The notes under the pieces: generated by a model
What the model saw: the letters and a program-made list of their open reading frames with translations, nothing else
The model's database searches: none
What the model was told of the DNA's origin: nothing
NCBI GenBank assembly: GCA_021804105.1
Contig: JAJZKP010000001.1
Span: 1-43,167 of the forward strand
Source of the DNA: Microcaldota archaeon
GTDB lineage: Archaea; Micrarchaeota; Micrarchaeia; Micrarchaeales; CABMGC01
Direction of reading: 5' to 3'
Length of the DNA: 43,167 bases
Shown: one piece after another, positions 34,712-42,753 of the stretch
Layout of the letters: every line of letters starts with the position of its first letter
Numbering within the stretch: the stretch's first letter is position 1
Made by a program: the position numbers and the translations under genes

Positions 34712-35908
34712 ATGAGAATTGCGATGCTCTCCGACTTCCATCTAGGATATGAGAGATTTCGCGAAGACGCATACAGGCAGGCTAAGGAAGCGCTTGAAAC
34801 AGCAGCTGCAAGTGCAGATGTGCTTCTCATTCCTGGGGACATATTCGACAACAGGCATCCGACACCGGATGTGCTGGCAGAGGCGATAAACCTGTTCAGA
34901 GACCTTTCTCGAAGAACATGGAAGGCACACGTGGTGAGCTTCACTGGCGAGGGCAGGAGCTATACTAGCATACCTATCATAGCAATCCCAGGAACGCATG
35001 AGAGGAGGGCTGAAGGAGTCGAGGATCCTGTAGACCTGCTCGGCCTTGCAGGGTTGCTTGTAGATGCCACGAACGCCAGCGTTGTGGTGGAGAAGGACGG
35101 CGAACAGATAGCAGTAAGGGGGCTTGGTGGCATCGCAGACGACAGGTTCCGGGAGATTGTTGCGCGCGAGAATCCTAAGCCTGTTGGAGGAATGTTCAAT
35201 GTGCTATTTTTCCATCAATCGGTTTACGAGCTGCTTCCTTTCGACAAGAATTTCATAAGGACTGATGAACTACCTGAAGGATTCGACTTGTACGTGAATG
35301 GCCATATACATGGAAAGGTGGAAGCGAAAGCGCATGGAAAGCCGTTCCTCATATCAGGCAGCACGGTGCTCACGCAGCTCAAGGCTGGGGAGCAAGAGCC
35401 GAAGGGCTTTTTTATTTATGACACAGTCACAGGTGGCTACACGTTCAATAAGATAAGGTCGAGGAGATTTGTGCTCCTCAAGTTGAATATAGACGGTAGG
35501 GAGCCCGCACAGATAGAAGGCGATATAGAGAGGCTGGTCAGGGAGAACTGTTCTGATGACAAGCCCATACTCAGGATAGAGATATCTGGGAAGCTGAAGG
35601 CGGGCTACAAGAATATTCAGATAGAGACACAGGAGATTATCAGGAGGTTAAGTGGCTATGCTACAGTAGAGATAGGGAGGGATGGCATAGAGGTAGCAGG
35701 AACTGACAGGGACCGGGATGGAGATGGGATTGCGCTTTCAGACGGAGCCTCGATAAAGGATTATGGGCTTGGAGTCTTTGCTGAAAGGCTGAGGGAAAAC
35801 GGATATTCATTGGACAAAAATCCCGGGGAACTTTTTGACATACTTAGTTCAGAAGGCAGCAAGGAAAAGGCCGTAAAGCGCGCGATGGACCTGCTACTTG
35901 GGCAATAG
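34712..35908 (+). CDS. Mre11/SbcD-like DNA repair nuclease
   Basis: From the ATG at 34712 the protein starts MRIAMLSDFHLGYERF and runs 398 residues. Calcineurin-like metal motifs are in order: SDFHLGY, PGDIFDNRHP, GTHERR (usual form GNHD/E), FFHQS and NGHIHG. A C-terminal domain of about 150 residues follows. Mre11 trims DNA breaks with Rad50, but no rad50, herA or nurA gene is near; a VWA and a MoxR ATPase gene follow. In the third motif Thr replaces the Asn metal ligand. A TTG-started frame from 34685 is longer but lacks family support. Confidence 0.82.
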   Translation: MRIAMLSDFHLGYERFREDAYRQAKEALETAAASADVLLIPGDIFDNRHPTPDVLAEAINLFRDLSRRTWKAHVVSFTGEGRSYTSIPIIAIPGTHERRAEGVEDPVDLLGLAGLLVDATNASVVVEKDGEQIAVRGLGGIADDRFREIVARENPKPVGGMFNVLFFHQSVYELLPFDKNFIRTDELPEGFDLYVNGHIHGKVEAKAHGKPFLISGSTVLTQLKAGEQEPKGFFIYDTVTGGYTFNKIRSRRFVLLKLNIDGREPAQIEGDIERLVRENCSDDKPILRIEISGKLKAGYKNIQIETQEIIRRLSGYATVEIGRDGIEVAGTDRDRDGDGIALSDGASIKDYGLGVFAERLRENGYSLDKNPGELFDILSSEGSKEKAVKRAMDLLLGQ

Positions 35909-35980
35909 TGCGTGATTTGCGTCGTAATTAGCAGAAAATCCTTTAATACCTATCCTGAGGGAATTGAGTTAGGGGTTAGG

Positions 35981-37486
35981 GTGGCAGCAAAGTCGAGAAG
36001 GCGCGACGCGGAGTCAGGGGTAATGAGAGGTATAGACTACTCAGACGCGCTGATGGTGTACAGGGCTATGAAGGTGGCAGACATATCCAGGGCGCTTAGG
36101 CCGACAACCGAAAAGAAGGCCGCGGAATCGGAGCCGTTTTTCCTCAAGGATGTGTTCAGTGGATTCTATGTAACTGTGCCGCTTGTGGATAGCCGGAGGC
36201 CACAGAACCTTAGCGACTTGGAGTACTATCAGCTTATCCTGCAATCCGTAAAGTCCAAGGAGTTCAAGGAGCTGAGAAACGGCACAGTGGCAAAGTCGCA
36301 GGAGAGTGCCATCGCCGCTGCGGTATTCGTGAATTCAGTAATGAATAATCTGAAGAAGATGTCTGAAGACGGCAGCAACCCGCAGCAGCAACAGATTGCA
36401 CAGGACCTTATGAGGAAACTGACCGGAGGCGGGCAGGGCCAGCAGGCGGGAAGCGGGGGCAAAGGACAAGGTTCGGGACAGGGCCAAGGAGGGAAGAGCC
36501 AGGAGCAGCAGCCAGGGCAGGGGAGTGGAACTACGCAGGAGCAGATAGAGCAAGCCATAGAGAAATTGCTTTCCGGAGCGCTGGGAGAGACGAAGGAGAA
36601 GATGAATGATGGACAGACTGTGCAGGGGAATATGGGCATGCAGGCAGGAATAGGACATGACCTGTCGAGATCGACTGATTGGGAGAGGGTTATGCAGCTT
36701 GCAAACAGCACTGATCTAAAGGATCTCCTTAGGCTTCTGAATGGTCTCCCGGATTTTTCATCCCTGCAGAAAAGGCGTTACAAACAGTTTGATTATGGGG
36801 AAATAAACGGTGTTGACTTTGGATACAATGTGGAGCGGGCGATACCTTCGGAGCTTGCAAATGGTGATCTGCTGCCGGTGAAGATGTTCGATGGAAACAT
36901 TGCGACTTACAAGAGACGCATAAACCAGGACCGCTCCTCGATATTTGTGCTCACCGACAAATCAGGAAGCATGGGGGTAGGGACCGCAGACAAGATTACC
37001 TGGGCAAGGGCACTTACCATTGCGCTGATGGGAATGGCAAGAAGCAGCGGCAGGAATTTCTTTTATACATTCTTTGACGACCATCCGTTCAACAGCGTTG
37101 ACGTGCTAAGGGGGGCGAAGCGGAGGGATGTGGCCAATGCAGCCATAGACATAGCCACTACAAGCGGGACTGGGGGCACAAACATAACTAGGGCAGTGGC
37201 GGGTGCCGCAAGTAAACTTTCCGAGGAAAAGAAGAGGTACAAGGACCTGAACGACATAATACTGATAACCGACGGGGAAGATGCTGTTGATGTCAGGAAG
37301 GTTAGGGAAGCCCTGTCCAGCTCAAACGCAGAGCTTATTTCAATAGTGCTCTCCAACACGAACATGCAGCTCAAGGAGCTATCACGATTCTACATAGAGA
37401 TAAACACGCTCAGTCGGGAAGAGCTCGTAAGGATTCTGGAACTTGTACAGAGAGAACAGCAGAGGAACGACAGGAAAATTGAATGA
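35981..37486 (+). CDS. VWA-domain protein (CobT/ViaA-like)
   Basis: The protein has a helical N-terminal half, a Gly/Gln-rich low-complexity linker (about residues 145-185) and a C-terminal VWA domain with a full MIDAS: FVLTDKSGSMG, GTGGTNITRAV and IILITDGEDAVD. VWA proteins of this form work with MoxR-type AAA+ ATPases as metal-insertion or protein-remodelling pairs (RavA-ViaA, CobS-CobT). A RavA-like ATPase lies 0.8 kb downstream. The start is uncertain: a GTG at 35912 right after the nuclease stop, this GTG after a CTTTAATACC element, or the ATG at 36020. Confidence 0.82.
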   Translation: MAAKSRRRDAESGVMRGIDYSDALMVYRAMKVADISRALRPTTEKKAAESEPFFLKDVFSGFYVTVPLVDSRRPQNLSDLEYYQLILQSVKSKEFKELRNGTVAKSQESAIAAAVFVNSVMNNLKKMSEDGSNPQQQQIAQDLMRKLTGGGQGQQAGSGGKGQGSGQGQGGKSQEQQPGQGSGTTQEQIEQAIEKLLSGALGETKEKMNDGQTVQGNMGMQAGIGHDLSRSTDWERVMQLANSTDLKDLLRLLNGLPDFSSLQKRRYKQFDYGEINGVDFGYNVERAIPSELANGDLLPVKMFDGNIATYKRRINQDRSSIFVLTDKSGSMGVGTADKITWARALTIALMGMARSSGRNFFYTFFDDHPFNSVDVLRGAKRRDVANAAIDIATTSGTGGTNITRAVAGAASKLSEEKKRYKDLNDIILITDGEDAVDVRKVREALSSSNAELISIVLSNTNMQLKELSRFYIEINTLSREELVRILELVQREQQRNDRKIE

Positions 37487-38146
37487 TCACGGCCTCTGAG
37501 GGTACGCATACGGAACGGAAACCGTAGGTGTAAGATCGTTTGCGGAAAGTGACACTATTTCTGGAAATGCCACGTCTATGTATTTCTCTAGGTTAACGGC
37601 TTTGAGCATCTGCGCAGATTTTAGTATATCGTACCATGCATCCCTGAACGACTGGCTCTCCCTGAGTTGCTCCGTGCTCTTTATCTGTGTGCCTGCGTCT
37701 TCTATCCAATCCAGGTGAGCCCCGAGAAGGTTGTATATCTGTACCAGCTTTGTGTGCTCGTTCCTTGCTATCGACGACATGATTCTTTGCTGGATCTTTA
37801 TCTGCCTCTCCTGCAGTGTCCTCGCGGTTAGGGCAAATACCCCTTTCAGGAGGCCTTCGGAAGAGGAATCGTAGTCCTTGCCGTATCCTACTGTGCTCCT
37901 CCTCGAGCACACAGCTTCCACGTCCTCGGCAGTTATTGCTGTTACTACGGCGCTCCTCCTGTCCTTTGCACCGAACTTGTAGAGCTTCATTGGCATGCTA
38001 TCAGAGCCCCTTGCTCCCGTCATAATCTCGGCAACTATCTCCCTGGGATTGCGCATGCACTCAGCCGTCCTTTTTGCTGCTGACGCTGCTGATGCAAGTT
38101 CGCTGGCCTCGGCGCCAGGGCTACGTGTCCTTGGAGCGGTTGTCAT
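37487..38146 (-). CDS. Hypothetical helical protein between VWA and MoxR genes
   Basis: The product is about 219 residues from the ATG at 38146 (MTTAPRTRSP); an ATG at 38197 would add 17 residues. It has an Ala/Ser-rich start, a central LKGVFALTARTLQERQIKIQ helix and an amphipathic helical second half ending VSVPYAYPQRP. No family or motif is recognised. It is on the opposite strand; its stop touches the VWA stop, and its promoter is shared head-to-head with the RavA-like gene. Confidence 0.6.
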   Translation of the reverse strand: MTTAPRTRSPGAEASELASAASAAKRTAECMRNPREIVAEIMTGARGSDSMPMKLYKFGAKDRRSAVVTAITAEDVEAVCSRRSTVGYGKDYDSSSEGLLKGVFALTARTLQERQIKIQQRIMSSIARNEHTKLVQIYNLLGAHLDWIEDAGTQIKSTEQLRESQSFRDAWYDILKSAQMLKAVNLEKYIDVAFPEIVSLSANDLTPTVSVPYAYPQRP

Positions 38147-38262
38147 GTTACCAAACAAATTTAACAAGGAAGTATGATAACACTTTCCTACAAACATGAA
38201 CCTGGAATTTGTAGAAAACGGTTAATAATTCGCCCGGCAGATTTAGCATATGTGGGAAGAAC

Positions 38263-39756
38263 ATGACTGCCAGAGTTATCAGGGCGGAAAGAGAATTAGG
38301 CTTGAAGGATGCACTTAGGAGCACGTATGATCAGGAGAGGGCCGTAGAGAAGGTAAGGGAATTCGAGAGAAAGCTTAGGGAGCCGTTTGTAGACAGGAAC
38401 GCCGAAGCGCTTGCGATCACGCTGGCGCTTATGACAAAACAGCATGTGGTCATGATAGGCGATCCGGGAACATCAAAATCACAACTTGCAGTAAGGGCAG
38501 CAAGGCTTATGGACGCATCCCTATTCGAATACCTCATGACAAGCCATACTGATCCCTCAGAGCTTTTAGGGCCGCTTGACATAAAGGCCTATCAGGACGG
38601 CATCTGGAGAAGGATACCTGACGGAAGGCTGCCTGAGGCGGAGGTAGCTTTTCTTGATGAAATATTCAAGGGCACATCTGGCACGCTGAATACTCTGCTT
38701 CTCCTGATCAACGAAAGGAAATATTATGATGGGGCCGCGAAGAAAGACGCTGCGTTGAAGACGCTTATAGGAGCTTCTAACGAGCCGCCCATAGAGCAGG
38801 AACTTGCCGCGCTTTATGATAGGATATTGCTAAGGTGCTTTACAAGGCCCGTGCCTGAGGAGAGGCGGACCGAGCTTGAGGAAGTCGGAAGGAGGAATAT
38901 GAGGGAGGGTACATTGGACAACGTGCAGCCGGTGCTGGACAATGACACGAGGGAGATACTGTACGCCATGCAGTTCGGGGTAGATCTTGAGAAGATAAAA
39001 CCTCTGAAGCGCAGGCTGGACCGACTGCTTGAATCGAGGGGAGTAAGCATGACCGACAGACGGCGGGTCTGGAGTGATAGCATAATAGCGGCGCATGCAG
39101 TCCTGAACAACAGGAAAGTGGCTTTGCCTGAAGATCTTGAGGTGCTGCGCTTCATAGCGCCATCCGACGAGGAAGACCATGAGACTGTAACGGGAATAAT
39201 ATATGATGAGATAGATACCCCAATGGGCAGGGGGAAGCGCCTTAGGGACATGAGGCGCGAGATAAAGTCAATAGAGGGAGCCACAGACATGGAAAGGCTG
39301 AGGGACATAATAGCGCACTCGCCGCTCGAAACCCTCATGGAGATAAAGGCAAGCCTGATGGCTGCCAGGGGAAGCAGTGATATAAGGAGGGGATTGCGCG
39401 ATTCAAATGAAGAAGTAAGGGAAGCCGCAGAAGCTATTGCAAGGGAGACCAGGCTGCTTCTAAGGGCAGTCAACAACAGGTATGTGAAGATAGTACTTGC
39501 GCACCTCAAGTTCGGGTCGGATCAGGTGGATCAGATCAGGGCAGGCCTTGACGAGATAAAAAGCGATAGGGATCAGCTCCTTCAGGAAAAGAAAGGCATT
39601 CTTGAGTTCATGGAGCATGACCTGACGCAATCGGCAAGGGAATCGAAGAACAGCAGGCTAAGGGATGCAATGAGCGAACTGAACAAGAAATCCGTTGCAG
39701 CAATCCATGAGATAGATGCTGCGATAGAGGAGATCCCTGTAACTGAGGTTTTCTGA
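38263..39756 (+). CDS. RavA/MoxR-type AAA+ ATPase
   Basis: The 497-residue protein has Walker A GDPGTSKSQ near 66-74, Walker B VAFLDEIFKG near 128, sensor 1 IGASNEPP, and the arginine-rich YDRILLRCF. The TSHTDPSELLGPLD stretch is the MoxR insert. The last 200 residues form charged coiled coils, as in RavA. With the VWA protein it should make a MoxR-VWA chaperone pair that remodels a client or inserts metal. A small zinc protein gene follows after 13 bases. Confidence 0.88.
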   Translation: MTARVIRAERELGLKDALRSTYDQERAVEKVREFERKLREPFVDRNAEALAITLALMTKQHVVMIGDPGTSKSQLAVRAARLMDASLFEYLMTSHTDPSELLGPLDIKAYQDGIWRRIPDGRLPEAEVAFLDEIFKGTSGTLNTLLLLINERKYYDGAAKKDAALKTLIGASNEPPIEQELAALYDRILLRCFTRPVPEERRTELEEVGRRNMREGTLDNVQPVLDNDTREILYAMQFGVDLEKIKPLKRRLDRLLESRGVSMTDRRRVWSDSIIAAHAVLNNRKVALPEDLEVLRFIAPSDEEDHETVTGIIYDEIDTPMGRGKRLRDMRREIKSIEGATDMERLRDIIAHSPLETLMEIKASLMAARGSSDIRRGLRDSNEEVREAAEAIARETRLLLRAVNNRYVKIVLAHLKFGSDQVDQIRAGLDEIKSDRDQLLQEKKGILEFMEHDLTQSARESKNSRLRDAMSELNKKSVAAIHEIDAAIEEIPVTEVF

Positions 39757-39769
39757 AAAGGCGAGGGCA

Positions 39770-39892
39770 GTGGCAATACGCCCTGTGTGCGGCAGGTGCC
39801 GCAAAGAGCTCCAGAAATATGGTGCAACATTCCTCTCGTCTCCAAGGAGAAACAAAATGGTTAGGAAGTGGCACCCATGCGTGAGCTGTTAA
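39770..39892 (+). CDS. 40-residue zinc-knuckle protein
   Basis: A GTG-started frame encodes 40 residues with CGRC near the start (Cys 7, 10) and CVSC at the very end (Cys 37, 40), joined by a basic stretch (SPRRNKMVRKWH). This is a minimal zinc ribbon. GCGAGGG upstream may serve as ribosome binding site. It lies 13 bases after the RavA-like gene on the same strand. The family is unknown; RNA or protein binding is a guess. Confidence 0.55.
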   Translation: MAIRPVCGRCRKELQKYGATFLSSPRRNKMVRKWHPCVSC

Positions 39893-39918
39893 GCCTGCCT
39901 GGAAAAGCAGTTTAGGAG

Positions 39919-41310
39919 TTAGTGCTTTCTGCTCCTGAACAAGGCATACCTGTAAAGCGCAGCGAGGGAATGCGCAGCAGCAGTTGGAGAGTCATATACT
40001 GGAAGCCCTGCGCTTTCCATCATGCGGTTGTGCATCTCCGTATATTCAGAGCCTATGCTTATTGCTATCATTGGCTTTAGGGTTCTGGACTTGTAGTCTA
40101 TTAGCTTTGCCGCTGATGCGGAATCCGCACCCGGAGTCTGGAAGAGCATTATTACAATTATCATGTCCACGTTGGAATCGCCCTCGAGCGCATCTAAGGC
40201 ATCATTATATCTCTTTGCCCCTGCGTCTCCGGCAAGGTCAAGTGGATTTGTTATGTTTACAAGCGGCGGCATCGACCTCGCTAGCATTTTCTTGGTCTGG
40301 TCAGTGAAGTCCGCTATTTTAAGTACTCCTGATGAGGCAACTGCGTCAGTAGTCAGCACTCCTGCTCCGCCCCCGTTGGTTACGATCGCGACTCGCGGGC
40401 CATTAGGCACAGGCTCTGAGGCAAATATCTTTGCGTAGTAAAGAAGCTCGCTGATATCCTGGGCTATTATGAATCCTGCCTGCCGGAATATTGCTTCCTG
40501 GACCTCGAAATCGCCTGCAAGCGCAGCGGTATGGGAATGCGCAGCCTTCGTTCCTGCTGCCGTCTTTCCTGCCTTAAGCACTATTACAGGTTTCTTTGCG
40601 CCGGCTTTCCTGGCAACCTCGATGAACTCCCTACCGCGTTTTATCCCTTCCAGATACATGATTATGACTTTTGTCTCATTGTCCTCCATCAGGTAGTTCA
40701 ATATGTCCACTTCATCAAGCTGGGCTGCATTGCCGTAGGATATGAATTTCGATAGACCAAACCCTTCCCCTCCGATAAGGTCAAGGATGGTACTGCCAAC
40801 GGCGCCGCTCTGCGCCATGAAGCTCACTCCGCCTATCTGCGCCTTGCTGAGCTTGTATGTAGGGAGAAAGAGCGTGTCGACCCTGGACCTGGGGTCCATG
40901 ACTCCGAGGCAGTTAGGCCCCATCATGGTTATGCCATACTTGTCCGCCATGGCCACGAGCTGGTCCTGTAGATCCTTGTTGCCTACTTCGGCGAAGCCTC
41001 CGCTCACGACTATTGCGGTCTTGACTTTTGCCTTTCCGCATTCCTCCATAACGGAAGGCACAAATTGGGCAGGGACCGCTATTACGGCCAGATCTATTTG
41101 ACTGCCTATATCAATCACGCTGGCATACGTCTTGAGACCAAGTATCTTGCCCTCCGCGTTCTTATTTACAGGATAGAGCTTCCCGTCGTATCCAGAATTG
41201 ATGTAGTTCTGGAGTATTACGTGGCCGACCTTGTCAGGATCCCTTGAAGCCCCGATCACAGCAACGCTCCTTGGTTTCAGCATTGATTTTATGTTCCTGA
41301 AGTTAGCCAT
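39919..41310 (-). CDS. acdA: Acetyl-CoA synthetase (ADP-forming), alpha subunit
   Basis: The 463-residue protein has the CoA-binding Rossmann domain (RSVAVIGASRDPDKVGHVIL), the succinyl-CoA-ligase-like middle domain (TMMGPNCLGVMDP), and AHSHTAALAGDFEVQEAIF near the phosphate-relay region. It makes ATP from acetyl-CoA and ADP, releasing acetate, and is the main substrate-level energy step of many fermenting archaea. It is 8 bases after the beta subunit gene. Confidence 0.92.
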   Translation of the reverse strand: MANFRNIKSMLKPRSVAVIGASRDPDKVGHVILQNYINSGYDGKLYPVNKNAEGKILGLKTYASVIDIGSQIDLAVIAVPAQFVPSVMEECGKAKVKTAIVVSGGFAEVGNKDLQDQLVAMADKYGITMMGPNCLGVMDPRSRVDTLFLPTYKLSKAQIGGVSFMAQSGAVGSTILDLIGGEGFGLSKFISYGNAAQLDEVDILNYLMEDNETKVIIMYLEGIKRGREFIEVARKAGAKKPVIVLKAGKTAAGTKAAHSHTAALAGDFEVQEAIFRQAGFIIAQDISELLYYAKIFASEPVPNGPRVAIVTNGGGAGVLTTDAVASSGVLKIADFTDQTKKMLARSMPPLVNITNPLDLAGDAGAKRYNDALDALEGDSNVDMIIVIMLFQTPGADSASAAKLIDYKSRTLKPMIAISIGSEYTEMHNRMMESAGLPVYDSPTAAAHSLAALYRYALFRSRKH

Positions 41311-41318
41311 CTCTGCAC

Positions 41319-41948
41319 CTATTTCAATATCCTTATGTCTACTATCTGGTAGCCCTTGTCCGTGATTATCACAGGATTCAGGTCAAGCTCGTTTATTGAA
41401 TCGTTGTCCTGCATAAGCTTTGCAACCTTCCGTATGAGATCTTCTATGAGCCTTGTGTGAATTCCATCATGGGTTATTATCTTCCTGGACTTTAGCTGGG
41501 CAAGCATGTCCTCAATGTCATATTTCGAGAGCGGAGCCACACGCAAGGCGAAATCCCGGAATACCTCCACGTATATTCCGCCTAGGCCGATGAGTATGAC
41601 TTTACCGAATTGCGGGTCGGTCCTGCCGCCTATTATTATCTCGTTCCCGGGCTCAGACATTGCCTGCACTATTATCTTGTATGGCTTTATTCGCTCTGCC
41701 TTCTTGTGCAGGTCGTTGTATGCATCGGTTATGTCTTTAGGGGTTGTGAGGTTCAGCCTGACAAGTCCTGCCTTGGATTTATGCAGCTCCTTTTCCGACA
41801 GCACTTTCATCACTATGGGCCTGCCGCGGGAAAAACCGATTGCCTGCCTGGCATCTGAAACATAGGAGCTATCTATGCTGTGTATGCCGTACTCCTCTAG
41901 GAGCTTCTTTGCTTTTATGTAATCTAGCAGTTGCATCGGTTCACTCAT
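41319..41948 (-). CDS. acdB: Acetyl-CoA synthetase (ADP-forming), beta subunit
   Basis: The 209-residue ATP-grasp protein starts with a short helical segment (KAKKLLEEYGI) and has IIIGGRTDPQFGKVILIGLGGIYVE and SINELDLNPVII, typical of the beta subunit that binds the nucleotide. It works with AcdA. Its start overlaps the stop of the upstream tail-anchored winged-helix gene by ATGA, so these three are one operon. Confidence 0.92.
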   Translation of the reverse strand: MSEPMQLLDYIKAKKLLEEYGIHSIDSSYVSDARQAIGFSRGRPIVMKVLSEKELHKSKAGLVRLNLTTPKDITDAYNDLHKKAERIKPYKIIVQAMSEPGNEIIIGGRTDPQFGKVILIGLGGIYVEVFRDFALRVAPLSKYDIEDMLAQLKSRKIITHDGIHTRLIEDLIRKVAKLMQDNDSINELDLNPVIITDKGYQIVDIRILK

Positions 41949-42691
41949 ATTAGGTGCTGATAGAACGCGTAAGCTATTATAATTACAAGGACTATCACTG
42001 TTATTAGTAGTGGCATTTTTGATGACTTGACAAGCGGTTTACCGTAGAGTTTCAGCGGTTCGTTGGCATTGGCCGCACTCTGCTGCTGGCCAGTGAGAGG
42101 CGCGCCCTGGCTAGTCTGCTGGCTTGAAAGTGCATTGGATTCCTGTACTGTTGACATGCCTGGCATAGCATTCTGCTCAGGCAGCGATGTGGCAGCAGCA
42201 GGCGGTGGGCTCGACGTGGCTTTCTGTTCCGCAGGATGATGTGCTCCGACCTTGAGGAACCCAGTCTCTGTGAGTAAAAGGTCGATGCCGCCGCTCTTGA
42301 GCTCGTATATCATGAACCCCTGCTTGCTCAGCTTGTATAGGCGCAGCGCGAGATCCTTCGGCCTCAGGTTAAGCGAATTCTGCAGATCCTTTGGAATGCG
42401 CTTGCCTCCGGAGAGCTGCGAAAGTATAGCTTCATCAAGCTGATCGAATGGCTGGGCGCTCTTGGCTTCTGCCTCTGCTATCAGCGTCTTTCCTCCTTCT
42501 GTCACGACTATCTCGTTAGGCCCGGGGTAGTAGGCAGTGAAATCTATGAGACCTTTCTGCTTGAGCGACCCCGCGATGTTAGAAGCGTCGAATATGCTCG
42601 CGTTTATGGAGCTTCCGAACCTCTCAAGAACTGTATTCGGAGTCACCTTGAGCAGGGCGGCTAATTCAAGGAAATTTACTTCCTCTGCCAT
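41945..42691 (-). CDS. Tail-anchored tandem winged-helix protein
   Basis: The 248-residue protein has two predicted winged-helix modules (about 1-72, with EIVVTEGGKTLI as wing; and about 80-150, DEAILSQLSGGKRIPKDLQ to LLLTETGFLKV), a Pro/Gln/Ser-rich linker, and one C-terminal membrane helix (LLITVIVLVIIIAYAFYQH). That puts DNA-binding-like domains on the inner face of the membrane. It is first in the acd operon. It may regulate it or tether something; no named family is recognised. A similar layout in other archaea is expected but not checked. Confidence 0.72.
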   Translation of the reverse strand: MAEEVNFLELAALLKVTPNTVLERFGSSINASIFDASNIAGSLKQKGLIDFTAYYPGPNEIVVTEGGKTLIAEAEAKSAQPFDQLDEAILSQLSGGKRIPKDLQNSLNLRPKDLALRLYKLSKQGFMIYELKSGGIDLLLTETGFLKVGAHHPAEQKATSSPPPAAATSLPEQNAMPGMSTVQESNALSSQQTSQGAPLTGQQQSAANANEPLKLYGKPLVKSSKMPLLITVIVLVIIIAYAFYQHLI

Positions 42692-42719
42692 ATCAATCTA
42701 CATAGCTTTAGATGCCAAC

Positions 42720-42729
42720 GTTAAAAAAG
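42720..42729 (+). promoter_or_regulatory. TATA-like box of the beta-CASP gene
   Basis: GTTAAAAAAG is centred about 30 nt before the GTG at 42754 and supports that start on the plus strand as leaderless. Confidence 0.45.
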
Positions 42730-42753
42730 CTAAGCGACTCTTAGTGTAAGTGC

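Noticed and set aside
36420-36540. Gly/Gln repeat in the VWA gene as a DNA repeat element
   Set aside because: The bases vary while the frame is kept; it is a low-complexity protein linker.
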